From positions 5,504,490-5,568,489 of the forward strand of contig OX104112.1 in the NCBI GenBank assembly GCA_944474755.1: 64,000 nucleotides of DNA, in the 5' to 3' direction. Positions 36,066 through 54,900 of the stretch are shown piece by piece (positions within the stretch are counted from its first letter, which is position 1; every line of letters starts with the position of its first letter). The stretch is from Limnoperna fortunei (lineage: Eukaryota; Mollusca; Bivalvia; Mytilida; Modiolidae). The notes under the pieces were generated by a model. The model searched no databases. It was not told where the DNA came from and was given only the letters and a program-made list of their open reading frames with translations. A program made the position numbers and the translations under genes.

Positions 36066-39000
36066 ATTACTACCAACATATAACATACCAACCAAAGCAT
36101 GTCATTACTGCCAACATATAACACATACCGACCAAAGCATGTCATTACTACCAACATATAACACATACCGACCAAAGCATGTCATTATTATCAACATAAA
36201 ACACATACCAACCAAAGCATGTCATTACTGCCAACATATAACACATACCGACCAAAGCATGTCATTACTACCAACATATAACACATACCGACCAAAGCAT
36301 GTCATTATTATCAACATAAAACACATACCGACCAAAGCATGTCATTACTACCAACATATAACATACCAACCAAAGCATGTCATTACTACCAACATATAAC
36401 ACTTACCGACCAAAGCATGTCATTATTATCAACACATAACACATACCGACCAAAGCATGTCATTACTACCAACATATAACACATACCGACCAAAGCATGT
36501 CATTACTACCAACATATAACACAAACCAACCAAAGCATGTCATTACTACCAACATATAACACATGCCGACCAAAGTATGGCATTATTATCAACATATAAC
36601 ACATACAGTCCAAAGCATGTCATTACTACCAACATATAACACATACAGACCAAAGCATGTCATTACTACCAACATGCACGACATACGACCACAGCATGTC
36701 ATTACAACCAACTTACAACATATACCGACCACAGTATGTCAATACTACCAACATCATGTCATTAATACTAACATGCAACATATACCGACCACAGTATGTC
36801 ATTACTACCAACAAACAACATCCCGACCAAAGTATGTCATTACTACCAACATACAAGACATATGACCACAGTATGTCATTACAACCAACTTACAACATAT
36901 ACCCACCACAGTATGTCATTACTACCAACATCTACCATATCCCGACCAAAGTATGTCATTACTATCAACATATAACACATACAGACCAAAGTATGGCATT
37001 ACTACCATCATATAACACATACCGACCAGTCTGTCATTACTACTGACATATAACACATACCGACCAGTCTGTCATTACTACCAACATGCAACATATACCG
37101 ACCACAGTATGTCATTACTACTAACATATATCACATACCGACAACAGTATGTCATTACTACTAACATATAACACGTACCGACCAGTCTGTCATTACTATC
37201 AACATGCAACATATACCGACCACAGTATGTCATTACTACTAACATATATCACATACCGACAACAGTATGTCATTACTACTAACATATAACACGTACCGAC
37301 CAGTCTGTCATTACTACCAACATGCAACATATACCGACCACAGTATGTCATTACTACTAACATATATCACAAACCGACAACAGTATGTCATTACTACCAA
37401 CATCTAACATATCCCGACCAAAGTGTGGCATTATTATCAACATATAACACATACCGACCAAAGCATGTCATTACTACCTACATATAACACATACCAACCA
37501 AAGCATGTCATTACTACCAACATATACCACATACCTACCAAAGCATGTCATTACTACCAACATACACGACATACGACCACAGTATGTCATTCCAACCAAC
37601 TTACAACATATACCGACCGCAGTATGTCATTACTACCAACATCATGTCATTAATACTAATATACAACATATACCGACCACAGTATGTCATTACTACCAAC
37701 AGACAACATATCCCGACCAAAGTATGTCATTCCTACCAACATACAAGACATACCGACCACAGTATGTCATTACAACCAACTTACAACATATCCCGACCAC
37801 AGTATGTCATTACTATCAACATCTAACATATTACGGCCAAAGTATGGCATTACTATCAACATATAACACATACCGACCAAAGCATGTCATTACTACCAAC
37901 ATATAACATACCAACCAAAGCATGTCATTACTGCCAACATATAACACATACCGACCAAAGCATGTCATTATTATCAACATAAAACACATACCGACCAAAG
38001 CATGTCATTACTACCAACATATAACATACCAACCAAAGCATGTCATTACTACCAACATATAACACTTACCGACCAAAGCATGTCATTATTATCAACACAT
38101 AACACATACCGACCAAAGCATGTCATTACTACCAACATATAACACATACCGACCAAAGCATGTCATTACTACCAACATATAACACAAACCAACCAAAGCA
38201 TGTCATTACTACCAACATATAACACATGCCGACCAAAGTATGGCATTATTATCAACATATAACACATACAGTCCAAAGCATGTCATTACTACCAACATAT
38301 AACACATACAGACCAAAGCATGTCATTACTACCAACATGCACGACATACGACCACAGCATGTCATTACAACCAACTTACAACATATACCGACCACAGTAT
38401 GTCATTACTACCAACATCATGTCATTAATACTAACATGCAACATATACCGACCACAGTATGTCATTACTACCAACAAACAACATCCCGACCACAGTATGT
38501 CATTACAACCAACTTACAACATATACCGACCGCAGTATGTCATTACTACCAACATCTACCATATCCCGACCAAAGTATGTCATTACTATCAACATATAAC
38601 ACATACAGACCAAAGTATGGCATTACTACCATCATATAACACATACCGACCAGTCTGTCATTACTACTGACATATAACACATACCGACCAGTCTGTCATT
38701 ACTACCAACATGCAACATATACCGACCACAGTATGTCATTACTACTAACATATATCACATACCGACAACAGTATGTCATTACTACTAACATATAACACGT
38801 ACCGACCAGTCTGTCATTACTACCAACATGCAACATATACCGACCACAGTATGTCATTACTACTAACATATATCACATACCGACAACAGTATGTCATTAC
38901 TACTAACATATAACACGTACCGACCAGTCTGTCATTACTACCAACATGCAACATATACCGACCACAGTATGTCATTACTACTAACATATATCACAAACCG

Positions 39001-42000
39001 ACAACAGTATGTCATTACTACCAACATATAACACGTACAGACCAAAGTATGGCATTACTACCATCATATAACACATACCGACCAGTCTGTCATTACTACT
39101 AACATAAAACACATACCGACCAGTCTGTCATTACTACCAACATGCAGCATATACCGACCACAGTATGTCATTACTACCAACATGCAGCATATACCGACCA
39201 CAGTATGTCATTACTACTAACATACAACACATACCGACCACAGTATGTCAATACTACCAACATATAACATATACTGAACACAGTATGTCATTACTACCAA
39301 CAGACAACGTATCCCGACCAAAGTATGTCATTAGTACTAACATACAAGACATACCGACCACAGTATGTCATTACAACCATCTTACAACATATCCCGACCA
39401 AAGTATGGCATTATTATCAACATATAACACATACCGACCAAAGCATGTCATTACTACCAACATATAACATACCAACCAAAGCATGTCATTACTACCAACA
39501 TATAACACAAACCAACCAAAGCATGTCATTACTACCAACATATAACATATACAGACCAAAGTATGTCATTGCTATCAACATATAACACATACCGTTCAAA
39601 GCATGTCATTACTACCAATATACAAGACATTCCGACCACAGTATGTCATTACTACTAACATACAACATATACCGACCACAGTATGTCATTACTACCAACA
39701 AATAACATATACAGACCAAAGTATGTCATTGCTACCAACATATAACACATACCGTTCAAAGCATGTCATTACTACCAATATACAAGACATACCGACCACA
39801 GTATGTCATTACTACCAACATACAACATATCCCGACCACAGTTTGTCATTACTATCAACACAACACATACCGACAAAATCATGTCAATACTACCAACTAA
39901 AACACTCCGACCACAGTATGTCATTACTACCAACATACAACATATACCGACCACAGCATGTCATTACTACCAACACACAACATAAACCAACCACAGCATG
40001 TCATTACTACCAACATACAACATATACCAACCACAACATGTCATTACTACCAACATGACACATGCGGACCACAGTATGTTCATTACTACTAACATACAAG
40101 ACATACCGACCACAGTATGTCATTACAACCATCTTACAACATATCCCGACCAAAGTATGGCATTATTATCAATATATAATACATACCGACCAAAACATGT
40201 CATTACTACCAACATATAACATACCAAAGCATGTCATTACTACCAACATCTAACACATACAGACCAAAGCATGTCATTACTACCAACATCTAACACATAC
40301 AGACCAAAGTATGTCATTACTACCAACATATACCACACCGACCACGATATGTCATTACTACCAACATACAACATATACCGACCACGATATGTCATTACTA
40401 CTAACATGCAACATATACCGACCACAGTATGTCATTACTACTAACATATAACATATACCGACCACGATATGCCATTACTACTAACATACATCATATACCG
40501 ACCACAGTATGTCATTACTACCAACATCAAACACATACATACCAAATTATGTCATTACTACCAACATATAACGACCACAGTATGTCATTACTACCAACAT
40601 CTAACACATCCCGACCAAAGTATGGCATTATTATCAACATATAACACATACCGACCAAAGCATGTCATTACTACCATCATCTAACACATACGTACCAAAG
40701 TATGTCATTACTACCAACATCTAACACATACAGACCAAAGTTTGTCATTTCTACCAACATCTAACACATACATACCAAAGTATGTCATTCCTACCAACAT
40801 CTAACACATACATACCAAAGTATGTCATTACTACCAACATATAACACAAACCAACCAAAGCATGTCATTACTACCAACATATAACATATACAGACCAAAG
40901 TATGTCATTACTACCAACATATAACACATACCTAACAAAAGCATGTCATTACTACCAACATATAACACATACATACCAAAGTATGTCATTACTACCAACA
41001 TATAACACAAACCAACCAAAGCATGTCATTACTACCAACATATAACATATACAGACCAAAGTATGTCATTACTACCAACATATAACACATACATACCAAA
41101 GTATGTCATTACTACCAACATATAACACAAACCAACCAAAGCATGTCATTACTACCAACATATAACATATACAGACCAAAGTATGTCATTACTACCAACA
41201 TATAACACATACCGAACAAGGCATGTCATTACTACCAACATATAACACATACATACCAAAGCATGTCATTACTACCAACATATAACACAAACCAACCAAA
41301 GCATGTCATTACTACCAACATATAACATATACAGACCAAAGAATGTCATTGCTACCAACATATAACACTTACCGAAGAAAGCATGTCATTACTACCAACA
41401 TACAAAACATACCGACAACAGTATGTCATTACTACTAACATACAACATATACCGACCACAGTATGTCATTACTCCCAACATATAACACATACAGACCAAA
41501 GTATGGCATTACTACCAACATACAACATATCCCGACCACAGTATGTCATTACTATCAACACAACATATACCGACAAAAGCATGTCATTACTACTAACATA
41601 CAACATATAACGACCACAGTATGTCATTACTTACAACATCTTACATATCCCGACCAAAGTATGGCATTATTATCAACATCTAACACATACCGACCAAAGC
41701 ATGTCATTACTACCAACATATAACACATGCCTACCAAAGCATGTCATTACTACCAACATACATGACATACGACCACAGTATGTCATTACAACCACCTTAC
41801 AACATATACCGACCACAGTATGTCATTACTACCAACATCATGTCATTAATACTAACATACATCATATACCGACCACAGTATGTCATTACTACCAACAGAC
41901 AACATATCCCGACCAAAGTATGTCATTCCTACCAACATACAAGACATACCGACCACAGTATGTCATTACAACCATCTTACAACATATCCCGACCACAGTC

Positions 42001-42929
42001 TGTCATTACTACCAACATCTAACATATCCCGACCAAAGTATAGCATTATTATCAACATATAACACATACCGACCAAAGCATGTCATTACTACCAATATAT
42101 AACACAAACCAACCAAAGCATGTCATTACTACCAACATATAACATATACAGACCAAAGTATGTCATTGCTACCAACATATAACACATACCGAACAAAGCA
42201 TGTCATTACTACCAATATACAAGACATACCGACCACAGTATGTCATTACTACTAACATACAACATATACCGACCACAGTATGTCATTACTACCAACATCT
42301 TACACATACAGACAAAAGTATGGCATTACTACCAACATACAACATATCTCGACCACAGTTTGTCATTACTATCAACACAACATATACCGACAAAATCATG
42401 TCAATACTACCAACTAAAACACTCCGACCACAGTATGTCATTACTACCAACAGACAACATATACCGACCACAGCATGTCATTACTACTAACATACAACAT
42501 AAACCAACCACTGCATGTCATTACTACCAACATACAACATATACCAACCACAACATGTCATTACTACCAACATAACACATGCGGACCACAGTATGTCATT
42601 ACTACTAACATACAACATATAACGACCACAGTATGTCATTACTTACAACATCTTACATATCCCGACCAAAGTATGGGATTATTATCAACATATAACACAT
42701 ACCGACCAAAACATGTCATTACTACCAACATATAACACATACATACCAAAGCATGTCATTACTACCAACATATACCACACCGACCACAGTATTTAATTAC
42801 TACTAACATGCAACAATATACCGACCACGGTATGTCATTACTACTAACATACAACATATACAGACCACAGTATGTCATTATTACCAACATATAACATATA
42901 ACGAATATAGTATGTCATTACTACCAACA

Positions 42930-45900
42930 TACAACATCCCGACCAAAGTATGTCATTACTTCTAACATACAACATACACCGACCACAGTATGTCATTACT
43001 ACCAACATCTAACACATACAGACCAAAGTATGTCATTACTACCAATATCTAACACATACATACCTAAGTATGTCATTACTACCAACATCTAACACATACA
43101 GACCAAAGTATGTCATTACTACCAACATCTAACACATACAGACCAAAGTATGTCATTTCTACCAACATCTTACACATACAGACCAAAGTATGTCATTCCT
43201 ACCAACATCTAACACATACACACCAAAATATGTCATTACTACCAACATCTAACACATACATACCAAAGTAGGTCATTACTACCAACATCTAACACATACC
43301 GACCAAAGTATGTCATTACTACCAACATCTAACACATACCGACCAAAGTATGTCATTACTACCAACATACAACATCCCGACCAAAGTATGTCATTACTTC
43401 TAACATACAACATACACCGACCACAGTATGTCATTACTACCAACATCTAACACATACAGACCAAAGTATGTCATTACTACCAATATCTAACACATACATA
43501 CCTAAGTATGTCATTACTACCAACATCTAACACATACAGACCAAAGTATGTCATTACTACCAACATCTAACACATACAGACCAAAATATGTCATTACTAC
43601 CAACATCTAACACATACCGACCAAAGTATGTCATTACTACCAACATCTAACACATACAGACCAAAATATGTCATTACTACCAACATCTAACACATACATA
43701 CCAAAGTAGGTCATTACTACCAACATCTAACACATACCGACCAAAGTATGTCATTACTACCAACATCTAACACATACCGACCAAAGTATGTCATTACTAC
43801 CAACATCTTACACATACAGACCAAAGTATGTCATTGCTACCAAAATATAACAGAAACCAACCAAAGCATGTCATTACTACCAACATATAACTTATACAGA
43901 CCAAAGTATGTCATTGCTACCAACATGTAACACATACCGAACAAAGCATGTCATTACTACCAACATACAAGACATACCGACCACAGTATGTCATTACTAC
44001 TAACATACAACATATACCGACCACAGGATGTCATTACTACCAACATATAACACATACAGACCAAAGTATGGCATTACTACCAACATACAACATATCCCGA
44101 CCACAGTATGTCATTACTATCAACACAACATATACCGACAAAAGCATGTCATTACTACTAACATACAACATATAACGACCACAGTATGTCATTACTTACA
44201 ACATCTTACATATCCCGACCAAAGTATGGCATTATTATCAACATCTAACACATACCGACCAAAGCATGTCATTACTACCAACATAGAACACATACCGACC
44301 AAAGCATGTCATTACTACCAACATACAAGACATACCGACCAAAGCATGTCATTACTACCAACATATAACACATACCGACCAAAGCATGTCATTACTACCA
44401 ACATCTAATACATACAGACCAAAGCATGTCATTACTACCAACATACAAGACATGCCGACCAAAGCATGTCATTACTACCAACATATAACACATACCAACC
44501 AAAGCATGTGATTACTACCAACCAACATATAACACAAACCAACCAAAGCATGTCATTACTACCAACATATAACATATACAGACCAAAGTATGTCATTGCT
44601 ACCAACATATAACACATACCGAACAAAGCATGTCATTACTACCAACATACAAGACATACCGACCACAGTATGTCATTACTACTAACATACAACACATACC
44701 GACCACAGTATGTCATTACTACCAACATATAACACATACAGACCAAAGTATGGCATTACTACCAACATACAACATATCCCGACCACAGTATGTCATTACT
44801 ATCAACACAACATATACCGACAAAAGCATGTCATTACTACCAACTAAAACATTCCGACCACAGTATGTCATTACTACCAACATACAACATATACCGACCA
44901 CAGCATGTCATTACTACCAACATATAACATAAACCAACCACAGCATGTCATTACTACCAACATAACACATACCGACCACAGTATGTCATTACTTACAACA
45001 TCTTACATATCCCGACCAAAGTATGGCATTATTATCAACATATAACACATACCGACCAAAACATGTCTTTACTACCAACATATAACACATACCGACCAAA
45101 ACATGTCATTGCTACCAACATATGCCACACCGACCACAGTATGTCATTACTACTAACATGCAACAAATACCGATCACGGTATGTCATTACTACTAACATA
45201 TAAGATATACCGACCACAGTATGTCATTACTACCAACATATAACATATAACGACCATAATATGTCATTACTACCAACATACAACATCCCGACCAAAGTAT
45301 GTCATTACTTCTAACATACAACATATACCGACCACAGTATGTCATTACTACCAACATCTAACACATACATACCAAAATATGTAATTCCTACCAACATCTT
45401 ACACATACAGACCACAGTATGTCATTACTACCTGCATCTAATACATACAGACCAAAGTATGTCATTACTATCAACATCTAACACATACATACCAAAGTAT
45501 GTCATTCCTACCAACATCTAACACATACAGACCAAAGTATGTCATTACTACCAACATCTAACACATACAGACCAAAGTACGTCATTCCTACCAACATCTA
45601 ACACATACAGACCAAAGTATGTCATTACTACCAACATCTAACACATACAGACCAAAGTATGTCATTACTACCAACATCTAACATACAGACCAAAGTATGT
45701 CATTACTACCAACATCTAACATACAGACCAAAATATGTCATTACTACCAACATCTAACACATACAGACAAAAGTATGTCATTTCTACCAACATCTAACAC
45801 ATACAGACAAAAGTATGTCATTACTACCAACATCTAACACATACAGACCAAAGTATGTCATTTCTACCAACATCTAACACATAAACACCAAAGTATGTCA

Positions 45901-48900
45901 TTCCTACCAACATCTAACACATACATACCAAAGTATGTCATTACTACCAACATCTAACACATACCTACCAAAGTATGTCATTCCTACCAACATCTAACAC
46001 ATACGTACCAAAGTATGTCATTACTACCAACATCTAACACATACAGACTAAAGTATGTCATTCCTACCAACATCTAACACATAAACACCAAAGTATGTCA
46101 TTTCTACCAACATCTAACACATACAGACAAAAGTATGTTATTACTACCAACATCTAACACATAAACACTAAAGTATGTCATTACTACCAACATCTAACAC
46201 ATACCTACCAAAGTATGTCATTCCTACCAACATCTAACATACAGACCAAAGTATGTCATTACTACCAACATCTAACACATACAGACCAAAGTATGTCATT
46301 ACTGCCAACATCTAACACATACAGACCAAAGTATGTCATTACTACCAACATCTAACACATACATACCAAAGTATGTCATTACTGCCAACATCTAACACAT
46401 ACAGACCAAAGTATGTCATTACTACCAACATCTAACACATACAGACCAAAGTATGTCATTACTACCAACATCTAACACATACAGACCAAAGTATGTCATT
46501 ACTACCAACATCTAACACATACAGACCAAAGTATGTCATTACTACCAACATCTAACACATACAGACCAAAGTATGTCATTACTACCAACATCTAACACAT
46601 ACATACCAAAGTATGTCATTACTACCAACATCTAACACATACCAAAGTATGTCATTACTACCAACATATAACACATACATACCAAAGTATGTCATTACTA
46701 CCAACATATAACACATACAGACCAAAGTATGTCATTCCTACCAACATCTAACACATACAGACCAAAGTATGTCATTTCTCCCAACATCTAACACATACCT
46801 ACCAAAGTATGTCATTACTACCAACATCTAACACATACAGACCAAAGTATGTCATTACTCCCAACATCTAACACATAAACACCAAAGTATGTCATTACTA
46901 CCAACATCTAACACATACCTACCAAAGTATGTCATTACTACCAACATCTAACACATACAGACCAAAGTATGTCATTACTACCAACATCTAACACATAAAC
47001 ACCAAAGTATGTCATTACTACCAACATCTAACACATACAGACCAAAGTATGTCATTCCTACCAACATCTAACATATACATACCAAAGTATGTCATTACTA
47101 CCAACATCTAACACATACAGACCAAAGTATGTCATTTCTACCAACATCTAACACATACAGACCAAAGTATGTCATTTCTACCAACATCTAACACATACAG
47201 ACAAAAGTATGTCATTTCTACCAACATCTAACACATACAGACCAAAATATGTCATTACTACCAACATCTAACACATACAGACCAAAGTATGTCATTACTA
47301 CCAACATCTAACACATACAGACCAAAATATGTCATTACTACCAACATCTAACACATACCGACCAAAGTATGTCATTACTACCAACATCTAACACATACAG
47401 ACCAAAATATGTCATTACTACCAACATCTAACACATACATACCAAAGTAGGTCATTACTACCAACATCTAACACATACCGACCAAAGTATGTCATTACTA
47501 CCAACATCTTACACATACAGACCAAAGTATGTCATTGCTACCAACATATAACAGAAACCAACCAAAGCATGTCATTACTACCAACATATAACTTATACAG
47601 ACCAAAGTATGTCATTGCTACCAACATGTAACACATACCGAACAAAGCATGTCATTACTACCAACATACAAGACATACCGACCACAGTATGTCATTCCTA
47701 CCAACATCTAACACATACAGACCAAAGTATGTCATTACTACCAACATCTAACACATACAGACCAAAGTATGTCATTACTACCAACATCTAACATACAGAC
47801 CAAAGTATGTCATTACTACCAACATCTAACATACAGACCAAAATATGTCATTACTACCAACATCTAACACATACAGACAAAAGTATGTCATTTCTACCAA
47901 CATCTAACACATACAGACAAAAGTATGTCATTACTACCAACATCTAACACATACCGACCAAAGTATGTCATTTCTACCAACATCTAACACATAAACACCA
48001 AAGTATGTCATTCCTACCAACATCTAACACATACATACCAAAGTATGTCATTACTACCAACATCTAACACATACCTTCCAAAGTATGTCATTCCTACCAA
48101 CATCTAACACATACGTACCAAAGTATGTCATTACTACCAACATCTAACACATACAGACTAAAGTATGTCATTCCTACCAACATCTAACACATAAACACCA
48201 AAGTATGTCATTTCTACCAACATCTAACACATACAGACAAAAGTATGTTATTACTACCAACATCTAACACATAAACACTAAAGTATGTCATTACTACCAA
48301 CATCTAACACATACCTACCAAAGTATGTCATTCCTACCAACATCTAACATACAGACCAAAGTATGTCATTACTACCAACATCTAACACATACAGACCAAA
48401 GTATGTCATTACTGCCAACATCTAACACATACAGACCAAAGTATGTCATTACTACCAACATCTAACGCATACATACCAAAGTATGTCATTACTACCAACA
48501 TCTAACACATATAGACCAAAGCATGTCATTACTACCAACATCTAACACATACAGACCAAAGTATGTCATTACTACCAACATCTAACACATACAGACCAAA
48601 GTATGTCATTACTACCAACATCTAACACATACAGACCAAAGTATGTCATTACTACCAACATCTAACACATACATACCAAAGTATGTCATTACTACCAACA
48701 TCTAACACATACCAAAGTATGTCATTACTACCAACATATAACACATACATACCAAAGTATGTCATTACTACCAACATATAACACATACAGACCAAAGTAT
48801 GTCATTCCTACCAACATCTAACACATACAGACCAAAGTATGTCATTACTCCCAACATCTAACACATACCTACCAAAGTATGTCATTACTACCAACATCTA

Positions 48901-51900
48901 ACACATACAGACCAAAGTATGTCATTACTCCCAACATCTAACACATAAACACCAAAGTATGTCATTACTACCAACATCTAACACATACCTACCAAAGTAT
49001 GTCATTACTACCAACATCTAACACATACAGACCAAAGTATGTCATTACTACCAACATCTAACACATAAACACCAAAGTATGTCATTACTACCAACATCTA
49101 ACACATACAGACCAAAGTATGTCATTCCTACCAACATCTAACAAATACATACCAAAGTATGTCATTACTACCAACATCTAACACATACAGACCAAAGTAT
49201 GTCATTTCTACCAACATCTAACACATACAGACAAAAGTATGTCATTTCTACCAACATCTAACACATACAGACAAAAGTATGTCATTTCTACCAACATCTA
49301 ACACATACAGACCAAAATATGTCATTACTACCAACATCTAACACATACAGACCAAAGTATGTCATTACTACCAACATCTAACACATACAGACCAAAATAT
49401 GTCATTACTACCAACATCTAACACATACCGACCAAAGTATGTCATTTCTACCAACATCTAACACATACAGACAAAAGTATGTCATTACTACCAACATCTA
49501 ACACATACCGACCAAAGTATGTCATTTCTACCAACATCTAACACATAAACACCAAAGTATGTCATTCCTACCAACATCTAACACATACATACCAAAGTAT
49601 GTCATTACTACCAACATCTAACACATACCTACCAAAGTATGTCATTCCTACCAACATCTAACACATACGTACCAAAGTATGTCATTACTACCAACATCTA
49701 ACACATACAGACTAAAGTATGTCATTCCTACCAACATCTAACACATAAACACCAAAGTATGTCATTTCTACCAACATCTAACACATACAGACAAAAGTAT
49801 GTTATTACTACCAACATCTAACACATAAACACTAAAGTATGTCATTACTACCAACATCTAACACATACCTACCAAAGTATGTCATTACTACCAACATCTA
49901 ACACATACATACCAAAGTATGTCATTACTGCCAACATCTAACACATACAGACCAAAGTATGTCATTACTACCAACATATAACACATACAGACCAAAGTAT
50001 GTCATTCCTACCAACATCTAACACATACAGACCAAAGTATGTCATTACTCCCAACATCTAACACATACCTACCAAAGTATGTCATTACTACCAACATCTA
50101 ACACATACAGACCAAAGTATGTCATTACTCCCAACATCTAACACATAAACACCAAAGTATGTCATTACTACCAACATCTAACACATACCTACCAAAGTAT
50201 GTCATTACTACCAACATCTAACACATACAGACCAAAGTATGTCATTACTACCAACATCTAACACATAAACACCAAAGTATGTCATTACTACCAACATCTA
50301 ACACATACAGACCAAAGTATGTCATTCCTACCAACATCTAACATATACATACCAAAGTATGTCATTACTACCAACATCTAACACATACAGACCAAAGTAT
50401 GTCATTTCTACCAACATCTAACACATACAGACAAAAGTATGTCATTTCTACCAACATCTAACACATACAGACAAAAGTATGTCATTTCTACCAACATCTA
50501 ACACATACAGACCAAAATATGTCATTACTACCAACATCTAACACATACAGACCAAAGTATGTCATTACTACCAACATCTAACACATACAGACCAAAATAT
50601 GTCATTACTACCAACATCTAACACATACCGACCAAAGTATGTCATTACTACCAACATCTAACACATACAGACCAAAATATGTCATTACTACCAACATCTA
50701 ACACATACATACCAAAGTAGGTCATTACTACCAACATCTAACACATACCGACCAAAGTATGTCATTACTACCAACATCTAACACATACCGACCAAAGTAT
50801 GTCATTACTACCAACATCTTACACATACAGACCAAAGTATGTCATTGCTGCCAACATATAACAGAAACCAACCAAAGCATGTCATTACTACCAACATATA
50901 ACTTATACAGACCAAAGTATGTCATTGCTACCAACATGTAACACATACCGAACAAAGCATGTCATTACTACCAACATACAAGACATACCGACCACAGTAT
51001 GTCATTACTACTAACATACAACATATACCGACCACAGGATGTCATTACTACCAACATATAACACATACAGACCAAAGTATGGCATTACTACCAACATACA
51101 ACATATCCCGACCACAGTATGTCATTACTATCAACACAACATATACCGACAAAAGCATGTCATTACTACTAACATACAACATATAACGACCACAGTATGT
51201 CATTACTTACAACATCTTACATATCCCGACCAAAGTATGGCATTATTATCAACATCTAACACATACCGACCAAAGCATGTCATTACTACCAACATAGAAC
51301 ACATACCGACCAAAGCATGTCATTACTACCAACATAGAACACATACCGACCAAAGCATGTCATTACTACCAACATACAAGACATACCGACCAAAGCATGT
51401 CATTACTACCAACATATAACACATACCGACCAAAGCATGTCATTACTACCAACATCTAATACATACAGACCAAAGCATGTCATTACTACCAACATACAAG
51501 ACATGCCGACCAAAGCATGTCATTGCTACCAACATATAACACATACCAACCAAAGCATGTGATTACTACCAACCAACATATAACACAAACCAACTAAAGC
51601 ATGTCATTACTACCAACATATAACATATACAGACCAAAGTATGTCATTGCTACCAACATATAACACATACCGAACAAAGCATGTCATTACTACCAACATA
51701 CAAGACATACCGACCACAGTATGTCATTACTACTAACATACAACACATACCGACCACAGTATGTCATTACTACCAACATATAACACATACAGACCAAAGT
51801 ATGGCATTACTACCAACATACAACATATCCCGACCACAGTATGTCATTACTATCAACACAACATATACCGACAAAAGCATGTCATTACTACCAACTAAAA

Positions 51901-54900
51901 CACCCCGACCACAGTATGTCATTACTACCAACATACAACATATACCGACCACAGCATGTCATTACTACCAACATATAACATAAACCAACCACAGCATGTC
52001 ATTACTACCAACATAACACATACCGACCACAGTATGTCATTACTACTAACATACAACATATAACGACCACAGTATGTCATTACTTACAACATCTTACATA
52101 TCCCGACCAAAGTATGGCATTATTATCAACATATAACACATACCGACCAAAACATGTCTTTACTACCCACATATAACACATACCGACCAAAACATGTCAT
52201 TGCTACCAACATATCCCACACCGACCACAGTATGTCATTACTACTAACATGCAACAAATACCGATCACGGTATGTCATTACTACTAACATATAACATATA
52301 CCGACCACAGTATGTCATTACTACCAACATATAACATATAACGACCATAATATGTCATTACTACCAACATACAACATCCCGACCAAAGTATGTCATTACT
52401 TCTAACATACAACATATACCGACCACAGTATGTCATTACTACCAACATCTAACACATACATACCAAAATATGTAATTCCTACCAACATCTTACACATACA
52501 GACCACAGTATGTCATTACTACCTGCATCTAATACATACAGACCAAAGTATGTCATTACTACCAACATCTAACACAAACATACCAAAGTATGTCATTCCT
52601 ACCAACATCTAACACATACAGACCAAAGTATGTCATTACTACCAACATCTAACACATACAGACCAAAGTATGTCATTCCTACCAACATCTAACACATACA
52701 GACCAAAGTATGTCATTACTACCAACATCTTACACATACAGACCAAAGTATGTCATTACTACCAACATCTAACATATACAGACAAAAGTATGTCATTTCT
52801 ACCAACATCTAACATACAGACCAAAGTATGTCATTACTACCAACATCTAACATACAGACCAAAAGATGTCATTACTACCAACATCTAACACATACAGACA
52901 AAAGTATGTCATTTCTACCAACATCTAACACATACAGACAAAAGTATGTCATTACTACCAACATCTAACACATACAGACCAAAGTATGTCATTTCTACCA
53001 ACATCTAACACATAAACACCAAAGTATGTCATTCCTACCAACATCTAACACATACATACCAAAGTATGTCATTACTACCAACATCTAACACATACCTACC
53101 AAAGTATGTCATTCCTACCAACATCTAACACATACGTACCAAAGTATGTCATTACTACCAACATCTAACACATACAGACTAAAGTATGTCATTCCTACCA
53201 ACATCTAACACATAAACACCAAAGTATGTCATTTCTACCAACATCTAACACATACAGACCAAAGTATGTTATTACTACCAACATCTAACACATAAACACC
53301 AAAGTATGTCATTACTACCAACATCTAACACATGCCTACCAAAGTATGTCATTCCTACCAACATCTAACATACAGACCAAAGTATGTCATTACTACCAAC
53401 ATCTAACACATACAGACCAAAGTATGTCATTACTACCAACATCTAACACATACAGACCAAAGTATGTCATTACTGCCAACATCTAACACATACAGACCAA
53501 AGTATGTCATTACTACCAACATATAACACATACATACCAAAGTATGTCATTACTACCAACATATAACACATACAGACCAAAGTATGTCATTCCTACCAAC
53601 ATCTAACACATACAGACAAAAGTATGTCATTACTACCAACATCTAACACATACAGACCAAAGTATGTCATTACTCCCAACATCTAACACATAAACACCAA
53701 AGTATGTCATTACTACCAACATCTAACACATACCTACCAAAGTATGTCATTACTACCAACATCTAACACATACAGACCAAAGTATGTCATTACTACCAAC
53801 ATCTAACACATAAACACCAAAGTATGTCATTACTACCAACATCTAACACATACAGACCAAAGTATGTCATTCCTACCAACATCTAACATATACATACCAA
53901 AGTATGTCATTACTACCAACATCTAACACATACAGACCAAAGTATGTCATTTCTACCAACATCTAACACATACAGACAAAAGTATGTCATTTCTACCAAC
54001 ATCTAACACATACAGACAAAAGTATGTCATTTCTACCAACATCTAACACATACAGACAAAAGTATGTCATTTCTACCAACATCTAACACATACAGACAAA
54101 AGTATGTCATTACTACCAACATCTAACACATACATACCAAAGTATGTTATTACTACCAACATCTAACACATACAGACCAAAGTATGTTATTACTACCAAC
54201 ATCTAACACATACAGACCAAAGTATGTCATTACTACCAACATCTAACACATACAGACCAAAGTATGTCATTTCTACCAACATCTAACACATACAGACAAA
54301 AGTATGTCATTTCTACCAACATCTAACAGATACAGACAAAAGTATGTCATTTCTACCAACATCTAAAATATACAGACAAAAGTATGTCATTTCTACCAAC
54401 ATCTAACACATACAGACCAAAGTATGTCATTACTCCCAACATCTAACACATACCTACCAAAGTATGTCATTACTACCAACATCTAACACATACAGACCAA
54501 AGTATGTCATTACTCCCAACATCTAACACATAAACACCAAAGTATGTCATTACTACCAACATCTAACACATACCTACCAAAGTATGTCATTACTACCAAC
54601 ATCTAACACATACAGACCAAAGTATGTCATTACTACCAACATCTAACACATAAACACCAAAGTATGTCATTACTACCAACATCTAACACATACAGACCAA
54701 AGTATGTCATTCCTACCAACATCTAACATATACATACCAAAGTATGTCATTACTACCAACATCTAACACATACAGACCAAAGTATGTCATTTCTACCAAC
54801 ATCTAACACATACAGACAAAAGTATGTCATTTCTACCAACATCTAACACATACAGACAAAAGTATGTCATTTCTACCAACATCTAACACATACAGACAAA

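Noticed and set aside
19099..52888. Dozens of 60-165-codon frames on both strands (MSLLPTYNTYRPKHVITTNI-like)
   Set aside because: They repeat in all frames because the 40-bp unit lacks stops over short distances and shifts phase each copy. There is no splice context or domain.
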